Positions 34,196 to 42,519 of a stretch of DNA of 64,000 nt are shown here, piece by piece; position 1 is the stretch's first letter, and each line of letters starts with the position of its first letter. Source of the DNA: Amycolatopsis sacchari. GTDB taxonomy: Bacteria; Actinomycetota; Actinomycetes; Mycobacteriales; Pseudonocardiaceae. Where the stretch lies: NCBI RefSeq assembly GCF_900114035.1, contig NZ_FORP01000010.1, forward strand, positions 1-64,000, given 5' to 3'. The position numbers and the translations under genes are program-made. Below the pieces are notes generated by a model, which was not told the DNA's origin, searched no databases, and saw only the letters and a program-made list of their open reading frames with translations.

Positions 34196-34482
34196 GCCTG
34201 GCGGGTACCCAGATCGGTGGTGAGCACACGCCAGCGCCGGTACTTCGGCCCCGCGATCAGCACGAAGTCGAGCAGGCAGCCGACGGCGACGACCGACAGC
34301 AGCACCGAACCCCACCACAGGTCGAACAGCCCGAGCACGATCGCGAGCGCGATGCAGGCGACGACGACCGCCACGTCGGTGCCGAGCCGCACCGAGACGC
34401 GGCGGGGCGGCGGTCCCGCCTGCTCCTGCAGCGCTCGCTCGTATTCACCTCGGGCCCACGGCAGTTCGCGCAGATATCTCAT
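34192..34482 (-). CDS. Small two-span membrane protein (DUF3040-like)
   Basis: A 96-residue protein with a charged N-terminus (MRYLRELPWARGEYERALQ) and two membrane segments at about 35-52 and 58-75. The layout is like the actinobacterial DUF3040 group, although the N-terminal motif is not a clear match. First gene of the unit with the phosphoribosyltransferase and hydrolase. Confidence 0.6.
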   Translation of the reverse strand: MRYLRELPWARGEYERALQEQAGPPPRRVSVRLGTDVAVVVACIALAIVLGLFDLWWGSVLLSVVAVGCLLDFVLIAGPKYRRWRVLTTDLGTRQA

Positions 34483-34600
34483 GAATGCTGGCTACCCAGC
34501 GGAACGAGGACCACACTTCGTCCACTGTGGACAAAAAGGAACCGGCCGCCCGGACGGCCTCCTCGACGTTGAGGAGACCGGCCGGCGCGGCCGGAGCCAC
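34445..34600 (-). CDS. Candidate short ORF between radical SAM gene and membrane-protein gene
   Basis: From GTG at 34600 a 51-residue frame with GC-rich third positions encodes AGLLNVEEAVRAAGSFLS followed by VDEVWSSFRWVASIH and ends 38 bases inside the next gene. It is on the same strand, 104 bases after the radical SAM stop codon. No good ribosome binding site is seen, and earlier in-frame TTG starts are possible. It could be a peptide substrate, a small protein or a fragment. Confidence 0.22.
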   Translation of the reverse strand: MAPAAPAGLLNVEEAVRAAGSFLSTVDEVWSSFRWVASIHEISARTAVGPR

Positions 34601-34703
34601 CTTCGAGAAGTGGCGGTGTTGCCGGAGCAACCTGCGGCCGACTCTACATAACCGTTGCGGCCACGCGAACGGCTGTATCGAAATCGAGACCTTGCTCCGC
34701 CGT

Positions 34704-36356
34704 TCAGACGGTTTGCATGATCTCCGCCCGTTTGGGCCAGTGCGACCAGAAGGCCCCCGTGTACCCGAGCTGGATGAGCTTGAGCAGGAACGGGTTGTCG
34801 GCGTAGTTGTTGTCGTCCTCGGTGAGGCCGGGCAGCGTCGGCAGCATGACGCGGTGCAGTTCCGACTCGGGCACCAGGTCCCACAGCAGCCGCACCGTCT
34901 TCTCCCAGCGGCCGTTCGGCGAAGCGAGCGTCTCGGGGTCCTCGGGCAGCAGCGGCGACAGGTAGTACACGGGGCGGAACCGTCCGTGGCGGTCGAACAC
35001 GAACTGCCGCTCGTACTCCACGACGCTCGCACACCGGCTGCGCGGCTTGAGGACGATCGGCTCGGTCGCGGTGTCCGACTGCAGCCCGGGCACCGTCCGC
35101 CTGCCGTCGCACTGCTGGGCGAGCTGGATGCCCAGCGGCGAGTACGGGAAGGCGCGGATGCCGAGGCTGTACCCGGCGACCGTGACGTCGAGCGCGAGCG
35201 TCTCCCGCACGGCCTCCGTCATCGTCTCGACGGTCTCCCCCGGCATCCCCAGCAGCACCTCGACCATCACCGGCAGGTCGTGGCGCTTCGTCAGCTCCAC
35301 CACGCGCCGGACGTCGGCGAAGTCGTAGTAGCGGCGGCCGCGGCCGGTGACCTTCCAGTCGTCGAGCAGGTCCTCGCTCACGTGGTCCGGTGCGAGGTTG
35401 ACCCCCGCACAGCCCGCCTCGACGAGCAGCTCGAGCAGTTCCTCGTCGAACGGCGTCGGCTGGGCGTAGATCCACAGCCGCAGGTGCCGCAACGGCGAGG
35501 CGGGGTCCTCACGACGGCGGATGACCTCCCGCAGCACGGCCTTGCTGTGGGCGATGGCGAGGTTGAACTCGCTATCGGTCGTGTGCAGGTCGTATACACC
35601 TTGTGCGCAGAGCAGCTCCATCTCGTCCACGACCGCCTCCACCGCGCGGCGCGTGAAGTGGGTGCCCTTCGCGTCCGGTTCGACGCAATGCGCACAGGAA
35701 TAGGTGCAACCGTTCTTGGTGAGGATATTTCCCAGCCCGCCACCGCGGTAATACCGGAGATTGTCGACCTTGTACGGGTCGCCGGACCGGCGCGTGTATT
35801 TCGTCACGGCGTTCAACGGCGTGAACTCGGGTTTTCCCCGGCGGCCGGGCGCGATTTGCGGGACGCGGACCACCTCGCCGCCGCCGCGGTTGACGATCAG
35901 CCCCGGCACGGTTTCGGGCGGCGCGCCGGTCAGCAGCGCGTTCGCGAGCCGCACGAGGGTGTTCTCGCCGGGCCCCTTCACCCCGAACGGGATGCCGAAC
36001 CAGTCGGTGAGCGCGAACGGCATCGAGGAGAACCCGACCCCGCCCGCCACCACAGGAGCGCTGGTCAGCGCCTTGATCTCGGAGATGATCGCGTGGTGGT
36101 CGGACAGGAACACCCGCTGCTGCTGGGCGTAGATGGTGTCGGTGTTGCGCACCGTCACCCCCACCAGCAGCGGCTCGCGCCCGGCGAAGTACTCCCGCAG
36201 CACGCTCCGCCAGTCGTCCCGCCGGAACGTCAGGTCCACCACCTCGACGTCGAACCCGTCCATTTCCAGCGAGGTCGTCAGAATGTCGAGCGCATAGGGC
36301 GTGATCGGCGGGTGGACGAGATTGGGGTTGACGAGGGTCACCAGCGATTTGCCCAT
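34704..36356 (-). CDS. B12-binding radical SAM protein, tryptophan C2-methyltransferase (TsrM)-like
   Basis: A 550-residue protein. An N-terminal cobalamin-binding Rossmann domain (about 1-150; LVTLVNPNLVHPP, VVAGGVGFSSMPF, GEN) precedes a radical SAM barrel with the cluster motif CTYSCAHC (Cys 217, 221, 224). No DxHxxG cobalamin-ligand motif is visible, which is also the case in TsrM, the enzyme that methylates C2 of tryptophan with cobalamin and an atypical use of SAM. The ATG at 36356 has GGGAG close upstream. A tryptophanase, XRE and AraC regulators lie upstream on the same strand, supporting an indole or tryptophan substrate. Assignment to TsrM rather than another B12-rSAM methylase is inference. 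Confidence 0.7.
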   Translation of the reverse strand: MGKSLVTLVNPNLVHPPITPYALDILTTSLEMDGFDVEVVDLTFRRDDWRSVLREYFAGREPLLVGVTVRNTDTIYAQQQRVFLSDHHAIISEIKALTSAPVVAGGVGFSSMPFALTDWFGIPFGVKGPGENTLVRLANALLTGAPPETVPGLIVNRGGGEVVRVPQIAPGRRGKPEFTPLNAVTKYTRRSGDPYKVDNLRYYRGGGLGNILTKNGCTYSCAHCVEPDAKGTHFTRRAVEAVVDEMELLCAQGVYDLHTTDSEFNLAIAHSKAVLREVIRRREDPASPLRHLRLWIYAQPTPFDEELLELLVEAGCAGVNLAPDHVSEDLLDDWKVTGRGRRYYDFADVRRVVELTKRHDLPVMVEVLLGMPGETVETMTEAVRETLALDVTVAGYSLGIRAFPYSPLGIQLAQQCDGRRTVPGLQSDTATEPIVLKPRSRCASVVEYERQFVFDRHGRFRPVYYLSPLLPEDPETLASPNGRWEKTVRLLWDLVPESELHRVMLPTLPGLTEDDNNYADNPFLLKLIQLGYTGAFWSHWPKRAEIMQTV

Positions 36357-36427
36357 TTGCTCCCACTCCCGGAAAAAAAGACGTGCCATTCCCCGCCGGA
36401 AGCGTGCGCCCGGGAGCCGGGCCTTGA

Positions 36428-36736
36428 TCAGGGGGCGTGTTCCACTTGGCGCCACCGCAGTTCCCTGGCCAGCCGCGCCGAGGAGCGCAGCCGCTCGGGG
36501 TGGATGCCGAGCACCAGGCTGAGCCAGCCCTGCCAGTAGGGCCCCGGCACGCGCTTGCCGCGTTCCCAGCGGGACACCTCGTCGCGGCCGAGGGCGCTGT
36601 TGCCCGAGGCGGCCGCGAGCGCGTCCGCCAGGTCGTACTGGGTGAGCCCGCGCTCGCGCCGGACCGAGCGGATCAGGCGGCCGATCGGCAGCCCCTCGCC
36701 GGTTCGCGGCACCCCGCCGGTCTCCCGGGTCGGCAT
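36428..36736 (-). CDS. XRE-family HTH protein
   Basis: A 102-residue protein with a cro/C1-type HTH (IGRLIRSVRRERGLTQYDLA then LGRDEVSRWERGKRVPG) over residues about 15-80. A GATAAT -10-like element lies 12 bases before the ATG at 36736, so the mRNA may be near-leaderless; a GTG nine codons earlier is possible. It lies 72 bases before the radical SAM gene and likely regulates this locus. Confidence 0.78.
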   Translation of the reverse strand: MPTRETGGVPRTGEGLPIGRLIRSVRRERGLTQYDLADALAAASGNSALGRDEVSRWERGKRVPGPYWQGWLSLVLGIHPERLRSSARLARELRWRQVEHAP

Positions 36737-36790
36737 GGGTCTGACGTTAATTATCGTGCTCACAGCGAACCATCCGTTCCACGAACACTC

Positions 36791-37783
36791 TCATCCTTTC
36801 CGCGCGTGCTGCCTGCCCAGCGTCTGCCGCGGCGATTCGCCGAACCGCTCGCGGTAGACCGCGGCGAAACGGCCGTGGTGCGCGAGCCCCCACTTGCTCG
36901 CGATCTCGCCGACGGTGGTGGTGTCGGCCTGCGCCGCGCACAGTTCGTCGTGCACCCGCTGCAGCCGCACGCCCCGCAGGTACTCGCTGGGCGAGCTGTC
37001 GAGCTGCTCCCGGAACGCCTTCTGCAGCGCCCGGACGCTGACACCGGCCCGCCGGGCGAGGCTCGCAGGCGTGTGCGCCCACTCCGGGTGCCCCTCCATC
37101 AGGTCGACGGCGATGCCGAGCAGGCGCGATGGCACCGGGCGGTCGTCACCGGCGAGCATGGCGCTGTAGTTGTGCGGCTGGGCGAGCAGCAGTCCGGTGA
37201 TGATGTTCTGCTCGAACTGCTCCATGCCGATCGGGTGGGCGAGCAGGCTCTCCGGCCTGCTGAGGTCCTTCACGCCGTAGTTGAGCGCGTCGAACCAGCT
37301 GCGGGCATACCCCTCCGTGACGTCCATGCCCAGCTGGAACCGGATCGGCTCACGCAGGGCGCCGTCGATCATCTCCGACAGCCGCGCCTCCAGTGCGGCC
37401 CGTTCGATCCGGATCACCAGCTGGCTGCAGTCCCCCGACAGCCGCATGTGCAACGGTTCGGTGGGGGACGCGATGGCGATCTTCTCCGGTGATGCCTGTA
37501 CCTGTTCGAAACCGGACTGGAAGGTTCCCCTGCCCGCGGTCGGCATCAGAATGGCGAAGAAACTTTCGAGCTCGCCGGGATTGACCCGCACATCCCAGCC
37601 GTACGAGATATACGTCGCCGCTATATTGCGCATACGACGGCAGTGCATCCTGGCGCGCAGTTCCGGCTTCGGTCCCACGACGTCCATCCGGTGGGGGCAG
37701 AAGATCCTCCCTACCTGGTCACGGGTCTCGTCCACGTCCGTGGACTCGAACAGTTTGTATTTTTCGAGAGGTAACTCACTCAT
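36791..37783 (-). CDS. AraC-family transcriptional regulator
   Basis: A 330-residue regulator. Residues about 30-205 form an AraC_binding_2 (cupin-like) sensor domain, and 225-325 the double HTH (RAGVSVRALQKAFREQLDSS and IASKWGLAHHGRFAAVYRE). It is a clear paralogue of the AraC gene at 44.7-45.7 kb (shared GRIFCPH/SRILCPH and TEPL.MRLS motifs). Located between tryptophanase and the XRE gene, it is a good candidate activator of that locus. Confidence 0.87.
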   Translation of the reverse strand: MSELPLEKYKLFESTDVDETRDQVGRIFCPHRMDVVGPKPELRARMHCRRMRNIAATYISYGWDVRVNPGELESFFAILMPTAGRGTFQSGFEQVQASPEKIAIASPTEPLHMRLSGDCSQLVIRIERAALEARLSEMIDGALREPIRFQLGMDVTEGYARSWFDALNYGVKDLSRPESLLAHPIGMEQFEQNIITGLLLAQPHNYSAMLAGDDRPVPSRLLGIAVDLMEGHPEWAHTPASLARRAGVSVRALQKAFREQLDSSPSEYLRGVRLQRVHDELCAAQADTTTVGEIASKWGLAHHGRFAAVYRERFGESPRQTLGRQHARKG

Positions 37784-37948
37784 TTGTCCCGGGCAGCCTG
37801 GTCGATCAAGGTCTTGGCGATGCCGACTCCCACACCTCCAGGCTGATACTGTCGGCTCTTTTCACCGGAAGGAGTACCGGCAAACGGGTGTAGTTTTGCC
37901 AACTGCAATTTGCAGGACGTGGAACGGCGAATCAGGGGCGGAGCCGAA

Positions 37949-39316
37949 TTACACCGGACGCAGCATTGCGGTGAACTGCCGGAGCGCCCCGCCCTGCCGC
38001 TCGATGCGGTAACCCCGCAGCTGGGCGGCCTTCGAGCGGACCTCCTCGGCCACGTCGACGACGTACTCCAGGTGGCTCGCGGTGTAGACCCGCCGCGGCA
38101 GGGCGAAGCGGACCAGCTCGCGGGGCGCCGGGATGTCCGGGCCGCCGTCGGGCGCCCGCTTGCCGAACACCAGCGTGCCCAGCTCGCACACCCGCACCCC
38201 GCCGGCGAGGTACAGCTCGTTGGCGAACGCCGTCGCGGGCAGTTCGTGCGGCGGGATGTGGTCGAGCAGCAGCCCCGCGTCGACGTAGACGGCGTGACAA
38301 CCCGTAGGTTGCAGCACCGGCAGCCCCGCCAGGCTCAGCTGTTCCCCGAACCAGCGGGTGCTCTCCGCGCGGTACCGCAGGTAGTCGGGTTCGGTGACCT
38401 CGAGCAGGCCCTGCGCGAGCGCGTCCAGGTCACGGCCCGCGAGACCGCCGTACGTGGGAAAGCCCTCGGTCGCGATGACCTGTTCGGCGCAGCGATCGGC
38501 CAGTTCCCGGTCACGCAACGCGATCAGACCGCCGATGTTCGCCATCCCGTCCTTCTTCAGGCTCGCCCAGCACCCGTCCGCCAGGTCGAACATCGCGCGG
38601 GCGACCTCCCGGGGCGTCGAGTCCGCGTACCCCGCCTCCCGTTCGGTGATCAGGTAAGCGTTCTCCGCGAACCGGGACGCGTCGAGGAAGAGCGGGATGC
38701 CGTGCTGGTCGCACAGCTTCCGCGCACCGGCGATGTTCAGCAGCGACACCGGCTGCCCGCCGTTGGCGTTGTTCGTCACCGTCAGCACGACGCACCGGAT
38801 GCGCCTGCCGGACCGGCCGGTGAGCAGCTCCGCCAGCGCGCCGAGGTCGAGATCGCCGCCGAAGGGGTTCGGCATGCCCTCGTACGCGGGCACCGGCAGG
38901 TCGACCGCTTCCGCCCCGGCCGCCTCGACGCTCGCCCTGGTGCTGTCGAAGTGCGTGTTGCTGACCGAGATGTCGCCGAGCCCGAGCACGTTGCCCAGCA
39001 GGATCCGCTCCCCCGCCCGTCCCTGGTGCACCGGCAGGACCTCGGAAAATCCGGTCAGCTCCCGTACGATCGCTTCGAACCGCTCGAATGACCGCGCACC
39101 GGCGTACGACTCGTCACCCGCCATCAGCGCGGCCCACTGCGCGGCGGACATCGCCGCGGTTCCCGAGTCGGTGAGCAGGTCGATCGTGATGCGCCGCGCG
39201 GGCACCCGGAAGAGGTTGTAGCCGGCGGCGGCCAGCGCGTCACGGCGTTCCTCCTCGGTGGGGAACGGGATCGGTTCGACGGCCTTGATGCGGAACGGCT
39301 CCATGAAGGACGGCAT
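37949..39316 (-). CDS. tnaA: Tryptophanase (beta-eliminating lyase)
   Basis: A 455-residue fold-type I PLP enzyme of the tryptophanase/tyrosine phenol-lyase family: IDLLTDSGTAAMS, VLPVHQGRAGERIL, TVTNNANGGQPVS, PLP lysine in WASLKKDGMANIGG and IPA...LPRRVYTASHLEYV at the end. In the segment GVRVCELGTLVFG the residue matching the phenol-binding Arg381 of tyrosine phenol-lyase is leucine, as hydrophobic as in tryptophanase (Ile). It should therefore split tryptophan into indole, pyruvate and ammonia. The ATG at 39316 has GGAGGAG upstream. It leads the locus with AraC, XRE and the TsrM-like protein. Confidence 0.82.
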   Translation of the reverse strand: MPSFMEPFRIKAVEPIPFPTEEERRDALAAAGYNLFRVPARRITIDLLTDSGTAAMSAAQWAALMAGDESYAGARSFERFEAIVRELTGFSEVLPVHQGRAGERILLGNVLGLGDISVSNTHFDSTRASVEAAGAEAVDLPVPAYEGMPNPFGGDLDLGALAELLTGRSGRRIRCVVLTVTNNANGGQPVSLLNIAGARKLCDQHGIPLFLDASRFAENAYLITEREAGYADSTPREVARAMFDLADGCWASLKKDGMANIGGLIALRDRELADRCAEQVIATEGFPTYGGLAGRDLDALAQGLLEVTEPDYLRYRAESTRWFGEQLSLAGLPVLQPTGCHAVYVDAGLLLDHIPPHELPATAFANELYLAGGVRVCELGTLVFGKRAPDGGPDIPAPRELVRFALPRRVYTASHLEYVVDVAEEVRSKAAQLRGYRIERQGGALRQFTAMLRPV

Positions 39317-39384
39317 GACTTCTCCTCCGGCCCCGGGACGGCACAACCCCTCCAGCGTCGCCGCCGCCCCGCCCCGGCGGTAGA

Positions 39385-39405
39385 GGCCAGTTCGACCGGC
39401 CAGTG
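39385..39405 (-). promoter_or_regulatory. Direct repeats upstream of tryptophanase
   Basis: On the minus strand ACTGGCC occurs twice, separated by six bases (GGTCGA), about 70-90 bases before the tryptophanase start. Direct repeats of this spacing suit an AraC-type activator; the AraC gene of this locus is the obvious candidate. Confidence 0.35.
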
Positions 39406-39499
39406 ACCTGGCGCACAAAACCGAAACGTCGATTGTTCACGTGTAACCATCGAGCGACGAACAGCGGAAACAGCTCTGGGGAAGAGCGGGGACTCAGTC

Positions 39500-41158
39500 G
39501 TGGAAGTCGCGGTCGAGCAGGTCAGCTTCGCCTTCCAGCCGTTGTACAGCCTGCATACAGGCGGCATAGTCGGGGTGGAAGCGCTCGCCCGGCCCGCCGA
39601 GGGGCGCATCCAGGAGCTGCTCCGGCACGCGCTGCGCCGGGGCAGGCTGGTGGCCGTCGACGCGGCGCTCGCGGCGCGGGCCGTGTTGCTGGAGTCGAGC
39701 CACGAGACGCTGCTGCCCCTGCACCTCAACCTCACCGCCGCCTCCGCCGCGGCCCCGCAACTCGTGCTCGACCCGCTGCAGGAGGCGCTCGGCAGCACCG
39801 GCCGCCGGGCGCGCGAAGTCGTGCTCGAGGTCGGCTCCCCGTTCCACGGGGTGTCGGCCAAGGCCCTGCTCGCCGGGATCCGGCGGTTCGCCGAGCTGGG
39901 TTTCCGCATCGCTTTCGACAACCTGGGCCACGGGGACCTGCCGCTGAACCTGCTGGCGGAGGCCCGCCCCGACCTGATCAAGCTCGACCGCACGACACTG
40001 CACCGGCTGCCCGGCGACCAGCCCACGGTCGCGCTCGTCGAGGCGCTGTGCCACTTCGCCGCGCGCACCGGGGTCCGCCTCGTCGCGACGGGGATCGAGA
40101 CCGAGGCGCAGCTCGCCACCGTGCAGCGGCTCGGCGTCCGCACCGTGCAGGGCAACCTGTTCGCCCCGGCCAGGGAAGGTGTGGTGCCGACGGCGGGGCT
40201 GGTGTCGGTGGAGCCGGAGCCGACCGGGGCGAGCGCGGCCAACCCCCGCGTCGACGACTTCCTGCGCGCACCCGTCACGCTGCCCGCCGGCGCCACCTGC
40301 GACCAGGTGCGCAAGGTGCTGCTGGACCAGGACGCGACGACGGGCGTCGTCGGGCTGGACGACGACGGGCGCCCGGTCTGGACGGTCGACCGCTCGCGGT
40401 TCCTGCTCGACCTGACCGGCCCGTTCGGGCACGCGCTGCACGCGAACCGGCCGGCCGCCCGGCTGGCCGACCCGCCCCGCACGATCCGTTCCGGTGCCGG
40501 CGCGCTCGAGCTGCTGGACCTGGTGACCGACGCGGAACTCGACCGCAGCGGGGACGACGTGATCGTGGTCGACGCGGACGGCCGGTGCGTGGGCGTGGTG
40601 CTCGTCAACGAGCTCGTCCGCGGGGTCGCGGAGCAGAAGATCGAAGAGGCCGCGGCGCTCAACCCGCTCACCCGGCTGCCCGGCAGCGACGCCGTGGCGC
40701 GCGAGGTGGACCGCCGTCTCGCCGCCGGGCACCCCACCGTCGTCGCGTGGCTCGACGTGGACTCCTTCAAGCGAGTCAACGACACCGCGGGGTTCGCGGC
40801 GGGTGACGACCTGATCCGCGCGCTGGGCCGGGCACTGTCCGATTTGGGCGCGAAACTGCGCAGTGTCACGGTCAGCCACGTCGGCGGCGACGATTTCCTC
40901 ATCGCCTGCGACATCGACGAAATCTCCACTGTGGCCGACACGTTGCTGAGCGCCCCGTGGTCCGCCGAGGGGATGCCGGTGACCGTCTCGCTCGCGACGG
41001 TCGTGTGCGCGGGCGGCGTCGTGCGGTCCTATCGGGAGGTTTCCCGGATGCTCGCGCCCTTGAAGAAAACCGCGAAGCACGTTTCCGGGTCGAGCTGGGT
41101 CAACGGCTGGCCGGGATCCGAGCGGTACGAGGTTCTGCGCGGCAGTCCGCGACACTGA
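39500..41158 (+). CDS. EAL-CBS-GGDEF c-di-GMP signalling protein with degenerate EAL
   Basis: A 552-residue cytoplasmic protein. An N-terminal EAL domain (about 8-235), a central CBS-like pair (about 255-400) and a C-terminal GGDEF domain (about 400-545). The GGDEF part is intact (DVDSFKRVNDTAG, VGGDDF) and should make c-di-GMP, without an RxxD inhibitory site. In the EAL part EALAR is present, but the ExTE motif reads EVGS and DDFG reads DNLG, so metal binding and phosphodiesterase activity are probably lost and the domain may sense instead. The start is GTG at 39500. It is monocistronic. Confidence 0.85.
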   Translation: MEVAVEQVSFAFQPLYSLHTGGIVGVEALARPAEGRIQELLRHALRRGRLVAVDAALAARAVLLESSHETLLPLHLNLTAASAAAPQLVLDPLQEALGSTGRRAREVVLEVGSPFHGVSAKALLAGIRRFAELGFRIAFDNLGHGDLPLNLLAEARPDLIKLDRTTLHRLPGDQPTVALVEALCHFAARTGVRLVATGIETEAQLATVQRLGVRTVQGNLFAPAREGVVPTAGLVSVEPEPTGASAANPRVDDFLRAPVTLPAGATCDQVRKVLLDQDATTGVVGLDDDGRPVWTVDRSRFLLDLTGPFGHALHANRPAARLADPPRTIRSGAGALELLDLVTDAELDRSGDDVIVVDADGRCVGVVLVNELVRGVAEQKIEEAAALNPLTRLPGSDAVAREVDRRLAAGHPTVVAWLDVDSFKRVNDTAGFAAGDDLIRALGRALSDLGAKLRSVTVSHVGGDDFLIACDIDEISTVADTLLSAPWSAEGMPVTVSLATVVCAGGVVRSYREVSRMLAPLKKTAKHVSGSSWVNGWPGSERYEVLRGSPRH

Positions 41159-41307
41159 TTACGAGATTTTTCCACGTTCCACGCTCCCCCCTTCGTGAAA
41201 TCAGGGCGGTAGTCCACAGGTCGGGTCGTACGCGCATTGTCGCGCCCTACCGCAGAATGGCTCACCCCCGCTATTTCCCCTGTTCAAAGGCCTCTACCGT
41301 CCTTCCC

Positions 41308-41571
41308 GTGGTCGTTCCTGAGTTCAAGCCCGGCGACACCCCGGGATACGTCTACGAAATGATGGCCGAGCACCTCGCAGCGCGTATCGAGGCGGGGGAA
41401 TTGCCACCCAACACCGCGTTGCCGTCCGAGCGGCGGCTCGCCCAGGAATACGGCGTCTCCCTGGGCACCGCACGGCACGCGACCCGTCTCCTCCGTTACC
41501 GGGGACTGGTCGTGACGGTCAGATCGAAAGGAACTTACATAGCGGACCGGAGGGGGCGGCAGCAGCAGTGA
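41308..41571 (+). CDS. Short GntR-family HTH regulator
   Basis: An 87-residue protein consisting of a GntR winged helix only (YVYEMMAEHLAARIEAGEL, LPSERRLAQEYGVSLGTARHA, GTYIADR). No effector domain follows, as in the YtrA-like/short GntR group common in actinomycetes. I use the GTG at 41308; an ATG at 41257 would add 17 residues without a better ribosome binding site. It is followed by a strong terminator, so it is a single gene. Confidence 0.82.
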   Translation: MVVPEFKPGDTPGYVYEMMAEHLAARIEAGELPPNTALPSERRLAQEYGVSLGTARHATRLLRYRGLVVTVRSKGTYIADRRGRQQQ

Positions 41572-41606
41572 ATACGCCCTCCTCACCCGTTCGGGTAGTT
41601 TTGTAC

Positions 41607-41646
41607 CCGGGCGCGGTTACCGGAACGATCCGGACCGCGCCCGGGA
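41607..41646 (+). terminator. Hairpin terminator after the GntR gene
   Basis: Perfect 12-bp arms CCCGGGCGCGGT (41607-41618) and ACCGCGCCCGGG (41635-41646), with an inner CCGG/CCGG pairing. It starts 36 bases after the stop codon. Confidence 0.65.
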
Positions 41647-41814
41647 CAACCCGAGATCAATTTCAAAACGGCTGCTCCACGCGTCGTCAAACCTTTGGCG
41701 GTAGCTCTGATTCGCTTCCGCCGGATAGGCTGACCCGGATGGCCGCCACCCTGCCCACGTTGACGGGAAGCCGGATTGTGATTAAGACCTTCCGCGTGAC
41801 CGGAATCGGCGACC

Positions 41815-42519
41815 ATGCGAATGCACGTGCACATGCAACTGCGGCCGGAGGCCGGTGAGGCGGCGATGGTACCCGACCTGCCGGCGAACCCGCTGTCCAT
41901 CGAACTGTCGCTGTCCCACCGCCGGTTCTGGTGGCAGATCGACGACGAGGACGAGCAGCCGGAACAGTGGCACGCCTCGGCCGACATCTCGCCGCTCGAC
42001 GTCTGCCCCGACGAGCTGCGGCACGTCGGCGACATCTCCCTCGTCATCGCCGACCTCACCAAGGAACGCAACCTGCTGGACTCCGTGGTGCTCGGCGAGT
42101 GGGCACTGGAGTTCATCGCCGAGACCGTGATCGACCCCGACGAGGGGAAACTGCACCCCGAGCTGGACAAGGAGATCTCCCCGGGCCCGGCCCGGATGGT
42201 GATCCTGCGCCGCGTCGAGCTCGTCGAAGCCTGGCGCGGGCACGGCCTCGGCGCCGCCCTGATCGCCAGCGCCCTGCGCATCCTCGCCCCCGACGCCCGG
42301 CTCGGCGCCAGCCGCGTGTCACCGCTGGACTTCCCGTGCCCCGGTGACCGGGTCGCCGCCGAGCTGGCCAGCGTCCGCGCCGGGGCGATGCTCGAACGCG
42401 TCGGCTTCCGCCGGTGGAACGGGGTGCACGTCGTCGACCTGCGCGACCCGGCGCTGCTGGACGCGCGCATGGAGATCCTCGACCAGTGGTGGCCCGAATC
42501 CGACAGCGGTGAACGCTAG
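41815..42519 (+). CDS. GNAT-fold acetyltransferase-like protein
   Basis: A 234-residue protein. The central motif RRVELVEAWRGHGLGAALI (about 135-153) is the acetyl-CoA-binding R/QxxGxG/A signature of GNAT enzymes, and the C-terminal FRRWNGVHVVDL fits the final strands. The first 100 residues are a separate acidic region. No ribosome binding site is obvious at either ATG 41815 or 41821. Target unknown. It overlaps the convergent D-serine-dehydratase-like gene by 4 bases. Confidence 0.65.
   Translation: MRMHVHMQLRPEAGEAAMVPDLPANPLSIELSLSHRRFWWQIDDEDEQPEQWHASADISPLDVCPDELRHVGDISLVIADLTKERNLLDSVVLGEWALEFIAETVIDPDEGKLHPELDKEISPGPARMVILRRVELVEAWRGHGLGAALIASALRILAPDARLGASRVSPLDFPCPGDRVAAELASVRAGAMLERVGFRRWNGVHVVDLRDPALLDARMEILDQWWPESDSGER

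Noticed and set aside
37903..37915. CTGCAA-T-TTGCAG palindrome upstream of the AraC gene
   Set aside because: Short and single, 120 bases from the start codon, with no second copy; not enough to call an operator.
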